Below are positions 52,700-61,306 of a stretch of DNA of 64,000 nt, in pieces. Origin of the DNA: a virus; the IMG/VR virus record IMGVR_UViG_3300042402_002687, positions 1 through 64,000 of that record. One strand, written 5' to 3'. Under the pieces are notes generated by a model, which was not told the origin of the DNA, ran no database searches, and saw only the letters and a program-made list of their open reading frames with translations. Each line of letters opens with the position of its first letter. Positions within the stretch are counted from its first letter, which is position 1. A program made the translations under genes and the position numbers.

Positions 52700-52705
52700 A
52701 TAATA
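52700..52705 (-). promoter_or_regulatory. Candidate leaderless -10 box for the secreted protein
   Basis: TATTAT on the minus strand, six bases before the GTG at 52693 and with no ribosome site between. Same box and spacing as at 62592-62597. No -35 box is evident. Confidence 0.45.
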
Positions 52706-52717
52706 CTTGATTATTGA

Positions 52718-53050
52718 TTAAGCGACATACTCCACACCACTAATAGTATAAGTTGCTGTTGACACACTTGAGCTTACATAAATAGAAGCACCAGCGTTAA
52801 CAACAACTGCTGAATCGTAAGATATAGTTTCTCCACTAAGAACTGAAAAGTTGCTTAACACTTTATTGTTTGCACCAGCAGAACCACTTGCTGGAATAAG
52901 ATGAACATTGCAAAGCAGTGTGCTTGCACCTGTGTTGCAAATATTTATATTCTTCACAATTGCATAGCTTCCAACATTGGAGCTTAATGTGTAAACATTA
53001 GCTGCGCTATCGCTACCGATATAAAGAGTTTTGGGAGTTAAGTTAGCCAT
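52718..53050 (-). CDS. Virion beta protein, paralogue of 47363-47722
   Basis: 110 residues from the ATG at 53050, which overlaps the stop before it and has GAGG. Strand order (GSYAIVKNINICNTGASTLL, ETISYDSAVVVNAGASIYV, TYTISGVEYV) fits the fold of 47363-47722. Last gene of the head accessory group. Confidence 0.55.
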   Translation of the reverse strand: MANLTPKTLYIGSDSAANVYTLSSNVGSYAIVKNINICNTGASTLLCNVHLIPASGSAGANNKVLSNFSVLSGETISYDSAVVVNAGASIYVSSSVSTATYTISGVEYVA

Positions 53051-53394
53051 TAGAACCTCATCCAAGCAAGAATGCTTGTGTCATTAGCCACAGTGTTCAT
53101 ATACTGAATTGTGGTTGCATCTAGCACATGATCAACGATTTCACCCGCTGTATGCGCTATTGCACTTGTTGAATCATAACCTCTTGAAGATACAGTAAAA
53201 GTATTTGCTGATCTTGAAGAGCAGAGAATTTTTTCTTCTGCTGCGGTTCCTCTTCCAATTACAATTACAAAAGGGTTTAGAGAACCGGAGGGGAATGTAC
53301 TTCCATCAATAACTACAATTGATGTTGCTGAGTTGGATACATTTGCTGTTAATTGTGTTTTTAAAACACCACCAGCGAATTCTCTTCTTAACAA
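53050..53394 (-). CDS. Virion protein with Ig-like beta fold
   Basis: 114 residues from a TTG at 53394 with GGGGG five bases upstream. TQLTANVSNSATSIVVIDGS and GRGTAAEEKILCSSRSANTF, TVSSRGYDSTSAIAHTAGE are seen in many phage capsid or tail accessory proteins. ATVIQYMN-like and SILAWMRF end is short and hydrophobic. Confidence 0.55.
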   Translation of the reverse strand: MLRREFAGGVLKTQLTANVSNSATSIVVIDGSTFPSGSLNPFVIVIGRGTAAEEKILCSSRSANTFTVSSRGYDSTSAIAHTAGEIVDHVLDATTIQYMNTVANDTSILAWMRF

Positions 53395-53407
53395 AGCAAC
53401 CCCCTAA

Positions 53408-53791
53408 TTAGTTAATAGAAATACTTAGGTCGCCTGAGCTAACTCTAAGAATATCTCCTGCATCAAGTGATTTGTTTGCAGTTAAAGGACCATATACAAG
53501 AATATTACCACTTGTAATTGCATCGCAAACTGCAATTGCAACAACCGTACAAGTAGGCATACCGTTGAAGTCAATGTCTGAATCATTCGTTGTTGCACCT
53601 GAAGAAGCAGCATTGAATGTTGCTACTTTTCTAGCATAGGAGCCACCACTAACCTCTGTTCCCGCTGAGGAATCGGTAGGAGCGGCTGTGTAAAGAGCCA
53701 AATAAACCGTTGATGGTTTCGTATAAGTCGTTGTGCCAAGAAAATGATCAAGAAGTTTAACCTCAAGATAATCGCTTAAATTTCCAGCCAT
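53408..53791 (-). CDS. Conserved phage virion protein
   Basis: 127 residues. NLSDYLEVKLLDHFLGTTTY, STVYLALYTAAPTDSSAGTE and GGSYARKVATFNAASSGA are hallmarks of a widespread phage structural protein often annotated as a tail fibre or capsid accessory protein. Family known; location in the particle uncertain. Confidence 0.7.
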   Translation of the reverse strand: MAGNLSDYLEVKLLDHFLGTTTYTKPSTVYLALYTAAPTDSSAGTEVSGGSYARKVATFNAASSGATTNDSDIDFNGMPTCTVVAIAVCDAITSGNILVYGPLTANKSLDAGDILRVSSGDLSISIN

Positions 53792-53794
53792 AAA

Positions 53795-54115
53795 TTAATC
53801 CTCCTTAGAAGCCAAGTACTCTTCAAGTTCAAGTACATCTGGCATTCTAAAATTTTCAAGAGTTAGGAGGAAAGCGGCTTGCTCCTCTGTAACTTCTTGG
53901 ATACTATCTTCTCTTGTAAAAAGAAGACCATTACCGCTATATGCAGCTCCACTTTCAAAAATAATAACAACACGATTATCGTTTACTGTTGCAACTTTCT
54001 TTTCTACTGGTTTTGCTTCTTTTGGCTTGGCAGCAGCCTTTTTCGCTGGTGCCTTTTTTGCCGGGGTTTTGCTTGCATCATTAACTGATGTTGAAGTAAC
54101 AATATTTTCACTCAT
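53795..54115 (-). CDS. Head accessory protein with basic Ala/Lys/Pro arm
   Basis: 106 residues. An N-terminal arm rich in Lys, Ala and Pro (TPAKKAPAKKAAAKPKEAKP) is followed by a small folded part (RVVIIFESGAAYSGNGLLFT) and an acidic end. Arm and position after the capsid gene suggest a decoration protein or one that contacts packaged DNA. Confidence 0.6.
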   Translation of the reverse strand: MSENIVTSTSVNDASKTPAKKAPAKKAAAKPKEAKPVEKKVATVNDNRVVIIFESGAAYSGNGLLFTREDSIQEVTEEQAAFLLTLENFRMPDVLELEEYLASKED

Positions 54116-54153
54116 AACAAATATCTTATCATACTTAACTATAAAATGCGAAA

Positions 54154-54177
54154 GGGAGGGGATATTTCACCCCTCCC
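54154..54177 (-). terminator. Terminator after the major capsid gene
   Basis: GGGAGGGG (54154-54161) pairs perfectly with CCCCTCCC (54170-54177) around an 8-base loop, and TTTCGCATTTT follows on the minus strand. It would reduce transcription after the abundant capsid gene. Confidence 0.8.
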
Positions 54178-54200
54178 AATCACAAATTTCTAATTACTAA

Positions 54201-55232
54201 TTACAGTGAACGAAGCTTGACATTCTTACCGATTACATATGAATCAGCATTTTCAATGTTGCTTGCAACTCTCATGTACTGAGTATATTCAATCGTGTCT
54301 GTCTTTGGCTTGAACTGACGGTACACAGTAATGTCACGGTGGATACCAATAACACGGTTCTGCGGGAATGTAAGTTCAATATGACCATGTGATCCTGCTG
54401 CACCTGAGTAGTCACCAGTAACGGTTTCTGGCATCAAAGGAACTTCAATCAACGGAATACCGAATGGTGAAATACCAGTTGAACCAGGACCACCATTACC
54501 ACGCATTGCGCCCTGAAGGAAAGCCACATCACCGGTTACTGAACCGGGAGATGGTGCGCCTGCAGTTGCGGCTGTTGCGGAGTTTGGATTACCCAAGCTA
54601 TAGATGGTGTCTTGAACATTGCCTGAACCAGAGAAGAATCTCAGTTCATTTCTGCGCTGGAGATACTTGGTTGGCATATTGCGAAGGATACGATCATAAG
54701 TAGCTCTTGAAACCTGATTACCAGCCTCATCGACTACACGACCATTTGTCTTAGCAAGCTTAACGAAGCCATCAAGTGCCTTAAGAAGACCATTGTTTGA
54801 CGATGTATTACCATTGATGAACAAATCGTCAAGGTCGTTAGCTGTTTGACGAGCCATAACCTGTGCGATGTGATCTTCAAGAGATGCACCTTCAATGTTG
54901 TCTTCCAAAGACTCAGTGCTCAATGCCCAGTCAAGACGAAGCTTAACGGTTGACAATGAAACCTTGCTGAATGTTACAGCGGCATTTGCACCGCTGTCTG
55001 TTGCCTCTGTTGCCTTTGAAAGCAAGCGAGTGCCTACGGAAACCTTATCGATTTCCATTTGTGGTGTACGCATACGAACGACTCTTGCGTTCTGCATAAG
55101 TACAGACTGATCAATAACAAAATCGAGGAATCGATTTGACTGAGCTGGTTTCATCAAACCACCTGAATCATTACCTACAACCCCAGTTGTTACTTCGTCA
55201 GCTTTTGATAGAATTTCTTCTTGTGATGCCAT
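54201..55232 (-). CDS. Major capsid protein, HK97 fold
   Basis: 343 residues. The N-terminal arm (SKADEVTTGVVGNDSGG LMKP region), the E-loop segment TRLLSKATEATDSG, and the P-domain pattern SLSTVKLRLDWALSTESLED, then DDLFINGNTSSNNGLLKALDG are typical of actinophage capsid proteins. FPQNRVIGIHRDITVYRQFKP is the usual end of the A-domain. Strong GGAGG site before the ATG. Confidence 0.93.
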   Translation of the reverse strand: MASQEEILSKADEVTTGVVGNDSGGLMKPAQSNRFLDFVIDQSVLMQNARVVRMRTPQMEIDKVSVGTRLLSKATEATDSGANAAVTFSKVSLSTVKLRLDWALSTESLEDNIEGASLEDHIAQVMARQTANDLDDLFINGNTSSNNGLLKALDGFVKLAKTNGRVVDEAGNQVSRATYDRILRNMPTKYLQRRNELRFFSGSGNVQDTIYSLGNPNSATAATAGAPSPGSVTGDVAFLQGAMRGNGGPGSTGISPFGIPLIEVPLMPETVTGDYSGAAGSHGHIELTFPQNRVIGIHRDITVYRQFKPKTDTIEYTQYMRVASNIENADSYVIGKNVKLRSL

Positions 55233-55248
55233 TTTGTTTTTCCTCCTA

Positions 55249-55899
55249 TTATGACTTATAGCCCAAGGAGTTAATTAAACCTTGTGGCAAATATACATTG
55301 TTCCATAGCGATGCTGGAGCGGACTTGGTAAGTTCCTCGCCATCCTCATCATCCTCTGGATCAACACTTTTCTTGATAGCACCAGCAGTTGCGAAGGCCT
55401 TAACCTGCTCTTCCTGCTCGGTCAGAGCTTGCTCTGTTGCTTCTAATTTTTCTTGAAGTTCAGCAGTGCTGGCTTCAAATCCCTTTGTAATATCATCGAT
55501 CTTATTTTGAACCGAAGCTTCAATCTCTTCTTTAATTGAAGTAGCGAAGGTTTCGAGTTTTTGATCAACCACATCACTGAGAGCGTTTTTTAGGATTTCA
55601 ATATCCATTTCTTCCTCCTGTGTGTTTTCAGTTACTTCAACTTGTGCTGAAGCATTTTCTTGAACATCTGGAACAAGCCAGTTAACTACTCTTTTTAGCA
55701 GAGATAGTCTGTTAATTTCTTGTTCATTCATGTTAAAGACCTTATCATAGTTTATATCATTTTGCAATTCGCTATCGTTCTCAGTTTTAGTAATCGCATC
55801 AATCATTTCTTTGAGAACCTCATTCATTGAATTTAGCTCTTCTAAATTGCTGTCTTCAGAAATTTCTTCTAAAGATTCTTTTTTAATTTCATTTGTCAT
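55249..55899 (-). CDS. Scaffold protein from internal starts
   Basis: Two in-frame ATGs in the protease gene have near-perfect ribosome sites. At 55899 (AAGGAG, six bases before) translation would give 216 residues, and at 55608 (GGAGGAAGAA) 119 residues. Both products consist of the acidic, coiled-coil C-terminal part (LEATEQALTEQEEQVKAF), as expected of a scaffold. This is the arrangement of lambda C/Nu3. The first start lies just after a five-Lys stretch that ends the protease part. Confidence 0.6.
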   Translation of the reverse strand: MTNEIKKESLEEISEDSNLEELNSMNEVLKEMIDAITKTENDSELQNDINYDKVFNMNEQEINRLSLLKRVVNWLVPDVQENASAQVEVTENTQEEEMDIEILKNALSDVVDQKLETFATSIKEEIEASVQNKIDDITKGFEASTAELQEKLEATEQALTEQEEQVKAFATAGAIKKSVDPEDDEDGEELTKSAPASLWNNVYLPQGLINSLGYKS

Positions 55900-56859
55900 T
55901 GAAGACTCCTTTTTCTTTTTCTTTGGATAACCCTGTGCTGGATTCTTAATGCCAGCACCCATGTTTCCAGTTGTCACTTCGCCTTCTTTTTCAATGCCCT
56001 TTTCTTTCGTATTAGCATATCTCTCAAGGAGTCTGCGACCTTTTGCAGCGAGTTCTGCTGCGTCTTGTGCGTTTTGTGGCACAGGCTCGCCCCATGCAGC
56101 AGCAGATAGCGCAAGTCTTGAGGGTTCTCCATTTGGTTTTTTCATAGGACCAGATGGGTTTGTGAAAAACCGTGTAAGGAATGAACCCTTTCTACGCATT
56201 TTTTCTGGAGTATCTGCTGCACCCCGCACTCCCGGCTTAAGATTTGCGCCTTCAGTCTCTTTAAAGTGTCTACGGCCTGCAGCAGTAAGACCGCCTTTAG
56301 GGTCTTTCAGAGGTTGTTTTGCTTTTTCAAAATCAATATCTTCAACAATATCTAGGATATAGTCAAGATTACCATCAGTGTCCATCTTGATAATGTCAAC
56401 AACTGCCAGAGCATTTGCGGGGTTATCTACGAGGCTAAGTTCGCCAAGCATGTATTGCTTAATAATATTTACAGGTCGACCACGGAACATTTTTTCAGCA
56501 GATTCAATTTTTTCAACGATCTTGCCCCCAATAGAGAAGGCCTTAAGCGTTCCATCCAAAATCTTTTCCCAAGTGTCTTGGGCACCTTTTGATATATAGG
56601 CATCAACCTTGATTGCATTATATTTAGTTCCATCTTGAGCAGTTATTTCAATTGGCTCAAAATTAATTGCTTTACCGACAGCAATGGGTGCATGCATCTC
56701 ACGGATGTTTCCACCCCAATTTTTAAATGCTTCTAGTGAGGCACTAAATTCAACAATATCTCCAGATTTGTCAATGTTGTCAGCAGTAGCAATACCACTT
56801 ACGATTCTCTCTTCTTTCTTGATCATGTCAATGGGGAAGGACAAGTTAAAATTTTCCAT
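55249..56859 (-). CDS. Capsid maturation protease fused to scaffold
   Basis: 536 residues from the ATG at 56859 (GAGG upstream; a GTG at 56865 is the alternative). Residues 1-160 are the HK97-type prohead protease: REMHAPIAVGKA with the His, LKAFSIGGKI with the Ser, and LGELSLVDNPANA. Residues about 180-300 match the family I know as DUF6321 (GGLTAAGRRHFKETEGANLK, RRKGSFLTRFF, LALSAAAWGEPVP). The last 210 residues are an acidic scaffold part. The protease would free the scaffold and trim capsid proteins in the prohead. Confidence 0.85.
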   Translation of the reverse strand: MENFNLSFPIDMIKKEERIVSGIATADNIDKSGDIVEFSASLEAFKNWGGNIREMHAPIAVGKAINFEPIEITAQDGTKYNAIKVDAYISKGAQDTWEKILDGTLKAFSIGGKIVEKIESAEKMFRGRPVNIIKQYMLGELSLVDNPANALAVVDIIKMDTDGNLDYILDIVEDIDFEKAKQPLKDPKGGLTAAGRRHFKETEGANLKPGVRGAADTPEKMRRKGSFLTRFFTNPSGPMKKPNGEPSRLALSAAAWGEPVPQNAQDAAELAAKGRRLLERYANTKEKGIEKEGEVTTGNMGAGIKNPAQGYPKKKKKESSMTNEIKKESLEEISEDSNLEELNSMNEVLKEMIDAITKTENDSELQNDINYDKVFNMNEQEINRLSLLKRVVNWLVPDVQENASAQVEVTENTQEEEMDIEILKNALSDVVDQKLETFATSIKEEIEASVQNKIDDITKGFEASTAELQEKLEATEQALTEQEEQVKAFATAGAIKKSVDPEDDEDGEELTKSAPASLWNNVYLPQGLINSLGYKS

Positions 56860-56901
56860 AGTCACCTCGTAATCTTATATTATACACTATTGTTTGTATA
56901 A

Positions 56902-57162
56902 TCAGCCAACTGCGTAAGCCGAAAAGCTAACACCGGCTGTAACAATTTTAATTGTTGTATAGTCGCCTGGAATTTTATGGTATGTGTGACTACCAGCATC
57001 TGGTGAATGCGGAATGACAACTTGATGTATCCCATTTAATTCAATAATAGCACTTGTTGTGTTGCTTTTATTCCATACAAACAGATAATCAGTATGATGT
57101 CCAATTGACACCACTCCGTCTGTGCTTGCGATAGCTGTTGTTGTATATACGATACTACTCAT
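56902..57162 (-). CDS. Small virion-like beta protein
   Basis: 86 residues from the ATG at 57162, which has GGAG and lies just inside the portal stop; the longer open frame upstream lies within the portal gene. Strands SIVYTTTAIASTDGVVSIGH, SAIIELNGIHQVVIPHS and TTIKIVTAGVSFSAYAVG. It may be a capsid decoration protein. Overlaps portal by 8 bases. Confidence 0.6.
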   Translation of the reverse strand: MSSIVYTTTAIASTDGVVSIGHHTDYLFVWNKSNTTSAIIELNGIHQVVIPHSPDAGSHTYHKIPGDYTTIKIVTAGVSFSAYAVG

Positions 57163-58789
57163 TATTTTCTCCTTCAAATACCTTAACGGTATCTGTATTA
57201 TCGCCAGAATCTTGACTCTGACCTCTTTCTTTTTGATCTCCAGTGCCTTGTACACCACTTGGTGTCGCTCCACTGTCAGATCTAGACTTTGGCGGTTCAG
57301 ATGATGCATTATTGGAATTACCAATAGGCGCTCCACCATTCTCCTGCTTAACTTTTGTAGGGAACGGCAACATATCATCACCCTCAGATCTTTCTGGCAA
57401 GCCAATCTTGCTTCTAACCTCATTAGGACTTACAACCTCTGTACGGAGGTATCTGTCATAAATTCTTGATTCCATGTCCTCATCAAGCAAGTCAATCTTC
57501 TTCAACTTAAACTGGAGAAGGTCTGTGAACTCGGCAAGAAGTCTATTAATCTTCTTTTCAATAATTGCTTGGTCTGGGCCGATTACTTGAATCTTGAATG
57601 TTTTATCAGCATCTCTTGAAACAGCAAGGTTTGCATTGTCATAAACACCAACTTTTGGTGCGGGAACCCTATTTGCAATAAGAATCTCATCACGGTTTGA
57701 TTTGCGATACTTATCAAAAGAAGCATCCTGAATTCCCGCTTCCAGTTTCTCAAACTTAATGTCAGCATCTCCACCAATTCCGGCAGGCAATGGAACAATA
57801 AGAGTTCCGTGATTACGACCCTTGACTTCTGTTCTAAAGTAGTTTACCAATTCCATTTTGGAACGATTACTTAATTTAGCACCTTTAAGAATAATTGCAT
57901 AACGAGGAATTGCTTTATTTTCAAAATAATCAATGTTGTATTCTTTTGCAAACTTATCGCCAACAATTGCGGCAGCAGCAGATACGGCTGCGGGGATACC
58001 GTAATATGTATTATTAGGAGAATACATCTTGAAATGGATGATTTCATTAGGATTTGGATCACTATTGATAGGGTCTTTCATTTCCAAATCTTGGAAGTTT
58101 CTAAAGAACACTGCTTGAATTTTATTTGCTCTTGACAGTTGCACGAAACCATCACGATGTCTTCTAACACGAACCATCGTTGCTGGAATATGACCAATAT
58201 AGCCAACTTTGCCAGAATTATTTCTACCTATTTCAAGATAACCGTTTCCTACTGTTAGACAATCTTGCCAAACACGAACGAGGGTTTCAATAAGAGTTTC
58301 TTCAACATTCAAGTCTTCAAAAAGAACTTCAAGCTCTTCTCGTAAATCTTGCAAGTTCTTGCGAGTTCTTTCCAGCTTTGCTGGATCATCTTGTGCTTTC
58401 TCAATCCTTCTTCTTGATTTGAGGGTTTCTGAAAACTCAAATCCAAGTCCTACTGTATTCATAACTCTTGCATTAATAGCTGCGCAGTGGATTGCACTTT
58501 GGTCATACAACTTAGCAAGACTATCCAAGTCGTATGGAGGGTTTACAATATCCCAAAGAGAATATCCATTAACAACTTCTGGGTCAAGATATTTTGATTT
58601 TGTGCCATCTTCACCTTCGTGTCTTTTCTGTATCTTGTATGCTTTCCTCTTCATTCTTGGAGAAAGAGAATCTATCTTCACCATTGAGAATGGGTCTATC
58701 GCTTCCTCAGTTGAAGAGAAGCCAGTGTATGAAATATCATCAATTTCATCAGAAAAGTCTTGTTCGGCTAATACCATTTTGTTGTCCAT
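57155..58789 (-). CDS. Portal protein
   Basis: 544 residues. DLDSLAKLYDQSAIHCAAIN, then GNGYLEIGRNNSGKVGYIGH, PATMVRVRRHRDGFVQL, INSDPNPNEIIHFKMYSPNN and YGIPAAVSAAAAIVGDKFAK fit phage portals of the SPP1/HK97 kind, here with a long acidic, Gln/Ser-rich tail. It forms the ring through which DNA is pumped. GGAAG precedes the ATG. Confidence 0.9.
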   Translation of the reverse strand: MDNKMVLAEQDFSDEIDDISYTGFSSTEEAIDPFSMVKIDSLSPRMKRKAYKIQKRHEGEDGTKSKYLDPEVVNGYSLWDIVNPPYDLDSLAKLYDQSAIHCAAINARVMNTVGLGFEFSETLKSRRRIEKAQDDPAKLERTRKNLQDLREELEVLFEDLNVEETLIETLVRVWQDCLTVGNGYLEIGRNNSGKVGYIGHIPATMVRVRRHRDGFVQLSRANKIQAVFFRNFQDLEMKDPINSDPNPNEIIHFKMYSPNNTYYGIPAAVSAAAAIVGDKFAKEYNIDYFENKAIPRYAIILKGAKLSNRSKMELVNYFRTEVKGRNHGTLIVPLPAGIGGDADIKFEKLEAGIQDASFDKYRKSNRDEILIANRVPAPKVGVYDNANLAVSRDADKTFKIQVIGPDQAIIEKKINRLLAEFTDLLQFKLKKIDLLDEDMESRIYDRYLRTEVVSPNEVRSKIGLPERSEGDDMLPFPTKVKQENGGAPIGNSNNASSEPPKSRSDSGATPSGVQGTGDQKERGQSQDSGDNTDTVKVFEGENNE

Positions 58790-58791
58790 AA

Positions 58792-59118
58792 TTACTTCCT
58801 AAAGTGCTCGTCAAACACATCTTCAAAAGGATCGGCTACCAAGCCAGCAGCGAGGCGCTCTGCTTGGTCATCTCTCTCATCAGAAGAAACTTTTCTTGCA
58901 CCAGGAACCCAACGGATTACTCCATCTTCAGAACCTGTCCAGTATTTGGCGGCCTCGGCAACACGAAGTTCAAGAGATTCATCACCAACAAGACCTTCTG
59001 CACAGAGAACACCATCTCCATCAGTTAATGGAAGACCATCTGGCATTATCCAAAGACATACGCCATAGGTTCTCTCCGGAACCCAAATATTTTTACTTTT
59101 GATCATATCTGAAGACAT
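58792..59118 (-). CDS. Conserved protein preceding portal
   Basis: 108 residues from the ATG at 59118 (a TTG at 59127 is open). Highly ordered start: KSKNIWVPERTYGVCLWIMP, DGLPLTDGDGVLCAEGLVGD, AKYWTGSEDGVIRWVPGAR. I recall similar proteins next to portal genes in other environmental phages. It probably has a structural or packaging role. There is no ribosome site, but a -10 box eight bases before. Confidence 0.6.
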   Translation of the reverse strand: MSSDMIKSKNIWVPERTYGVCLWIMPDGLPLTDGDGVLCAEGLVGDESLELRVAEAAKYWTGSEDGVIRWVPGARKVSSDERDDQAERLAAGLVADPFEDVFDEHFRK

Positions 59119-59126
59119 TTGAGACA

Positions 59127-59132
59127 ATTCTA
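59127..59132 (-). promoter_or_regulatory. Candidate -10 box for the head module
   Basis: TAGAAT on the minus strand, eight bases before the ATG at 59118, without a ribosome site between. No clear -35 box at the right distance. Confidence 0.4.
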
Positions 59133-59161
59133 CACCACTTTCTTTAATTTATCCACATTGC

Positions 59162-59180
59162 ATTGACAACTTCTGTCAAT
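59162..59180 (-). terminator. Hairpin after the ribonucleotide reductase gene
   Basis: ATTGACA (59162-59168) and TGTCAAT (59174-59180) form seven pairs with a five-base loop right at the reductase stop. No U-run follows. It may be a weak terminator or an operator for the head module promoter. Confidence 0.45.
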
Positions 59181-61246
59181 TATTTAGGAATGTTGTCTTT
59201 AATAAGTTTAATTTCGCAAGAATCTGTACTGCAATAGTTTTCACCAATAGCGTCTGCTGCCATTCCTGCATAAACTCCGGAGAAGTCAATTGGGAATAAT
59301 TTCATTTCACCATCATTGATATATTCCTCTTCTGTTATTTGAGTGTATGGCATTTGAGGATATGTAAAATTACCTGAAGGTAGGAAAGACACAGTTTTAA
59401 GTTGTCCGTCATACATGTGCAAGACGGTTCCAATATGCTTCTGCTCCTTTTCCGAATCAAAAGAGATTGTGACTGACACAGAGTTATCTGACCAGTATCT
59501 TTGAGCATGAGCAGCTATTGCCATTTTCTCAAATATAGTGACATCCTTTTCCGCTCTTCTTGCTAAAGACTTGATTGGAAAAAATACGACAGATGTTGTA
59601 TCTGGGGATTCAGATGCTGGCTCAACACGGTAATTAGCCATGCGGAATAGAGGCAACATTGGATCATCATTAGAAAAACGAATTGCACGATTAAAGTACT
59701 TACCACCTGGTGTCCAATGAACTCCCGGAGACTCTCCAGCCAAAATTGAAACAGTACCGGAAGGCTTAACAGTTGTCATCTTGATTGATTCACGAATACC
59801 AAACCATTCTGAATAGATGTTGTCGTATCTTTTAATTGTTTCATATCCACTATTCATCCATTGACGCAATACAGGCATTCCATTGATGTCAGCAAAATTT
59901 GCAATACCAGACATTGACGCACCAATACGGCGATTTCTTTGCATGATTGCATTTGTTTTTTCCCAATGAGTTGGAAGAAGAGTTACAGTTTTTGCATAAA
60001 GATAAGCAAACTTCAAAGTGCGCTTATAGTCATCAAGAGAGTCGTGACGGTTGAGGTAGGTTTCAACAAGAGTGCAGCACTCGTATGATTCAAGTGATTG
60101 CTCTGCACAGGGGTTATAACCAGCAACACGCCAGTCTTTATTATTTGGAGGATCAGCCAAGCGGCCATATTGCTGAGACATGTCCATCCAAATAACTCCG
60201 GGTTCACCATTCAAAGCAATGCTGTCAATAATATTTGAGATATCAGCACCAACCTTTGTCTCGATAGAGTTGTTACTCATCCATCCATGTCCGGGATCAC
60301 TAGGATCGTATGAATTTCTTTCAGGGAATACTTCAGGATTTTTCAGATTTAAAAAGTCTTCCGTATTGCGACCAATAAACAACTCTGCTGAACGGCGAAC
60401 ATTCCCTGATACAACACAAACACCAATTAAGTTACCCATATCGGCAATATCGACTGTTGTTAACTTTTCCCCTCCACGACCTTCAAACATTTTTTTAATC
60501 TTTTTATGAAGTTTCATCAATGGCTCTGGACCAGATGCTGTGCCTCCAAATGTTGCAATTGGCGATCCATATGGTCTTATAAGTGAGTAATCAAATTCGA
60601 TTGTTGGCTGATCTGGCTTTAGATATGAATTAATTAAATCACCAGTTGCTCTAGCCCAACTCTCTCTGTCATCTGCAATGACATCAACAAACACCTTGTC
60701 TAAAGGTTTGTAAATATTAAAATCTTTATCGGAACCCTTGTCGTCAAAACCAACACCAATGCCAAGCATTGATGCTTCCATCAAAAAAGTAAATGGCTCA
60801 GCAGGATTGTCTTTAGACATTTCAGATGTTGAAACAAAAGCACAGTTTTGAAGAGCAGCGGAGTTCTTGTGAATGTTTACAAGAGGTGTTCCCATAATCC
60901 AAAGTCCACGACCTGGGGGTGTCCACTTGAGATTAAATAAGCGATCAAAGGCTTCTTTTGCGCTAGATTGAGCCTTTACGCCGTTCCAAGGTAGACGGTT
61001 TTTTCTGCAGTGGTCTTTTTGTAGCGAGTACATGCCATTAATGACACGCTCGCAAACATCAGTCCAAGTCTCCTTTGTTCCATCCTGTTTTTTTCTTGAA
61101 TATGTCCTCAAGAAAGTTATTTCCCCAACCGAGTTGCCTGCAGCGTCTCTGTATCCAAATGGGGCTTTTTTGTTTTTATATGATGATACAAAATCATCAC
61201 TAAGTCTGAATGAAAATAGACTTTCATTTAATGTGCTTGAAACCAT
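59180..61246 (-). CDS. nrdJ: Class II (adenosylcobalamin) ribonucleotide reductase
   Basis: 688 residues from the ATG at 61246 with GGAG upstream. NCAFVSTSEM holds the first active-site Cys, NPCAEQSLESYECC the radical-site Cys and Glu, and KPSGTVSILAGESPGVHWTP is the loop typical of class II enzymes. YCSTDSCE at the end gives the C-terminal redox pair. The monomeric RTPR-like type reduces ribonucleoside triphosphates with B12 and works with or without oxygen. It relies on cobalamin from host or habitat. It supplies dNTPs together with ThyX. Confidence 0.93.
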   Translation of the reverse strand: MVSSTLNESLFSFRLSDDFVSSYKNKKAPFGYRDAAGNSVGEITFLRTYSRKKQDGTKETWTDVCERVINGMYSLQKDHCRKNRLPWNGVKAQSSAKEAFDRLFNLKWTPPGRGLWIMGTPLVNIHKNSAALQNCAFVSTSEMSKDNPAEPFTFLMEASMLGIGVGFDDKGSDKDFNIYKPLDKVFVDVIADDRESWARATGDLINSYLKPDQPTIEFDYSLIRPYGSPIATFGGTASGPEPLMKLHKKIKKMFEGRGGEKLTTVDIADMGNLIGVCVVSGNVRRSAELFIGRNTEDFLNLKNPEVFPERNSYDPSDPGHGWMSNNSIETKVGADISNIIDSIALNGEPGVIWMDMSQQYGRLADPPNNKDWRVAGYNPCAEQSLESYECCTLVETYLNRHDSLDDYKRTLKFAYLYAKTVTLLPTHWEKTNAIMQRNRRIGASMSGIANFADINGMPVLRQWMNSGYETIKRYDNIYSEWFGIRESIKMTTVKPSGTVSILAGESPGVHWTPGGKYFNRAIRFSNDDPMLPLFRMANYRVEPASESPDTTSVVFFPIKSLARRAEKDVTIFEKMAIAAHAQRYWSDNSVSVTISFDSEKEQKHIGTVLHMYDGQLKTVSFLPSGNFTYPQMPYTQITEEEYINDGEMKLFPIDFSGVYAGMAADAIGENYCSTDSCEIKLIKDNIPK

Positions 61247-61306
61247 GAATCTCCTTAATAGTGTAGACAACAATTTTATCAAACCTAGAACTAAGCGCAA
61301 TAGATA

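Noticed and set aside
56902-57423. Extension of the 86-residue beta protein to 173 residues
   Set aside because: The added part lies wholly inside the portal gene, and a strong GGAG site precedes the ATG at 57162.
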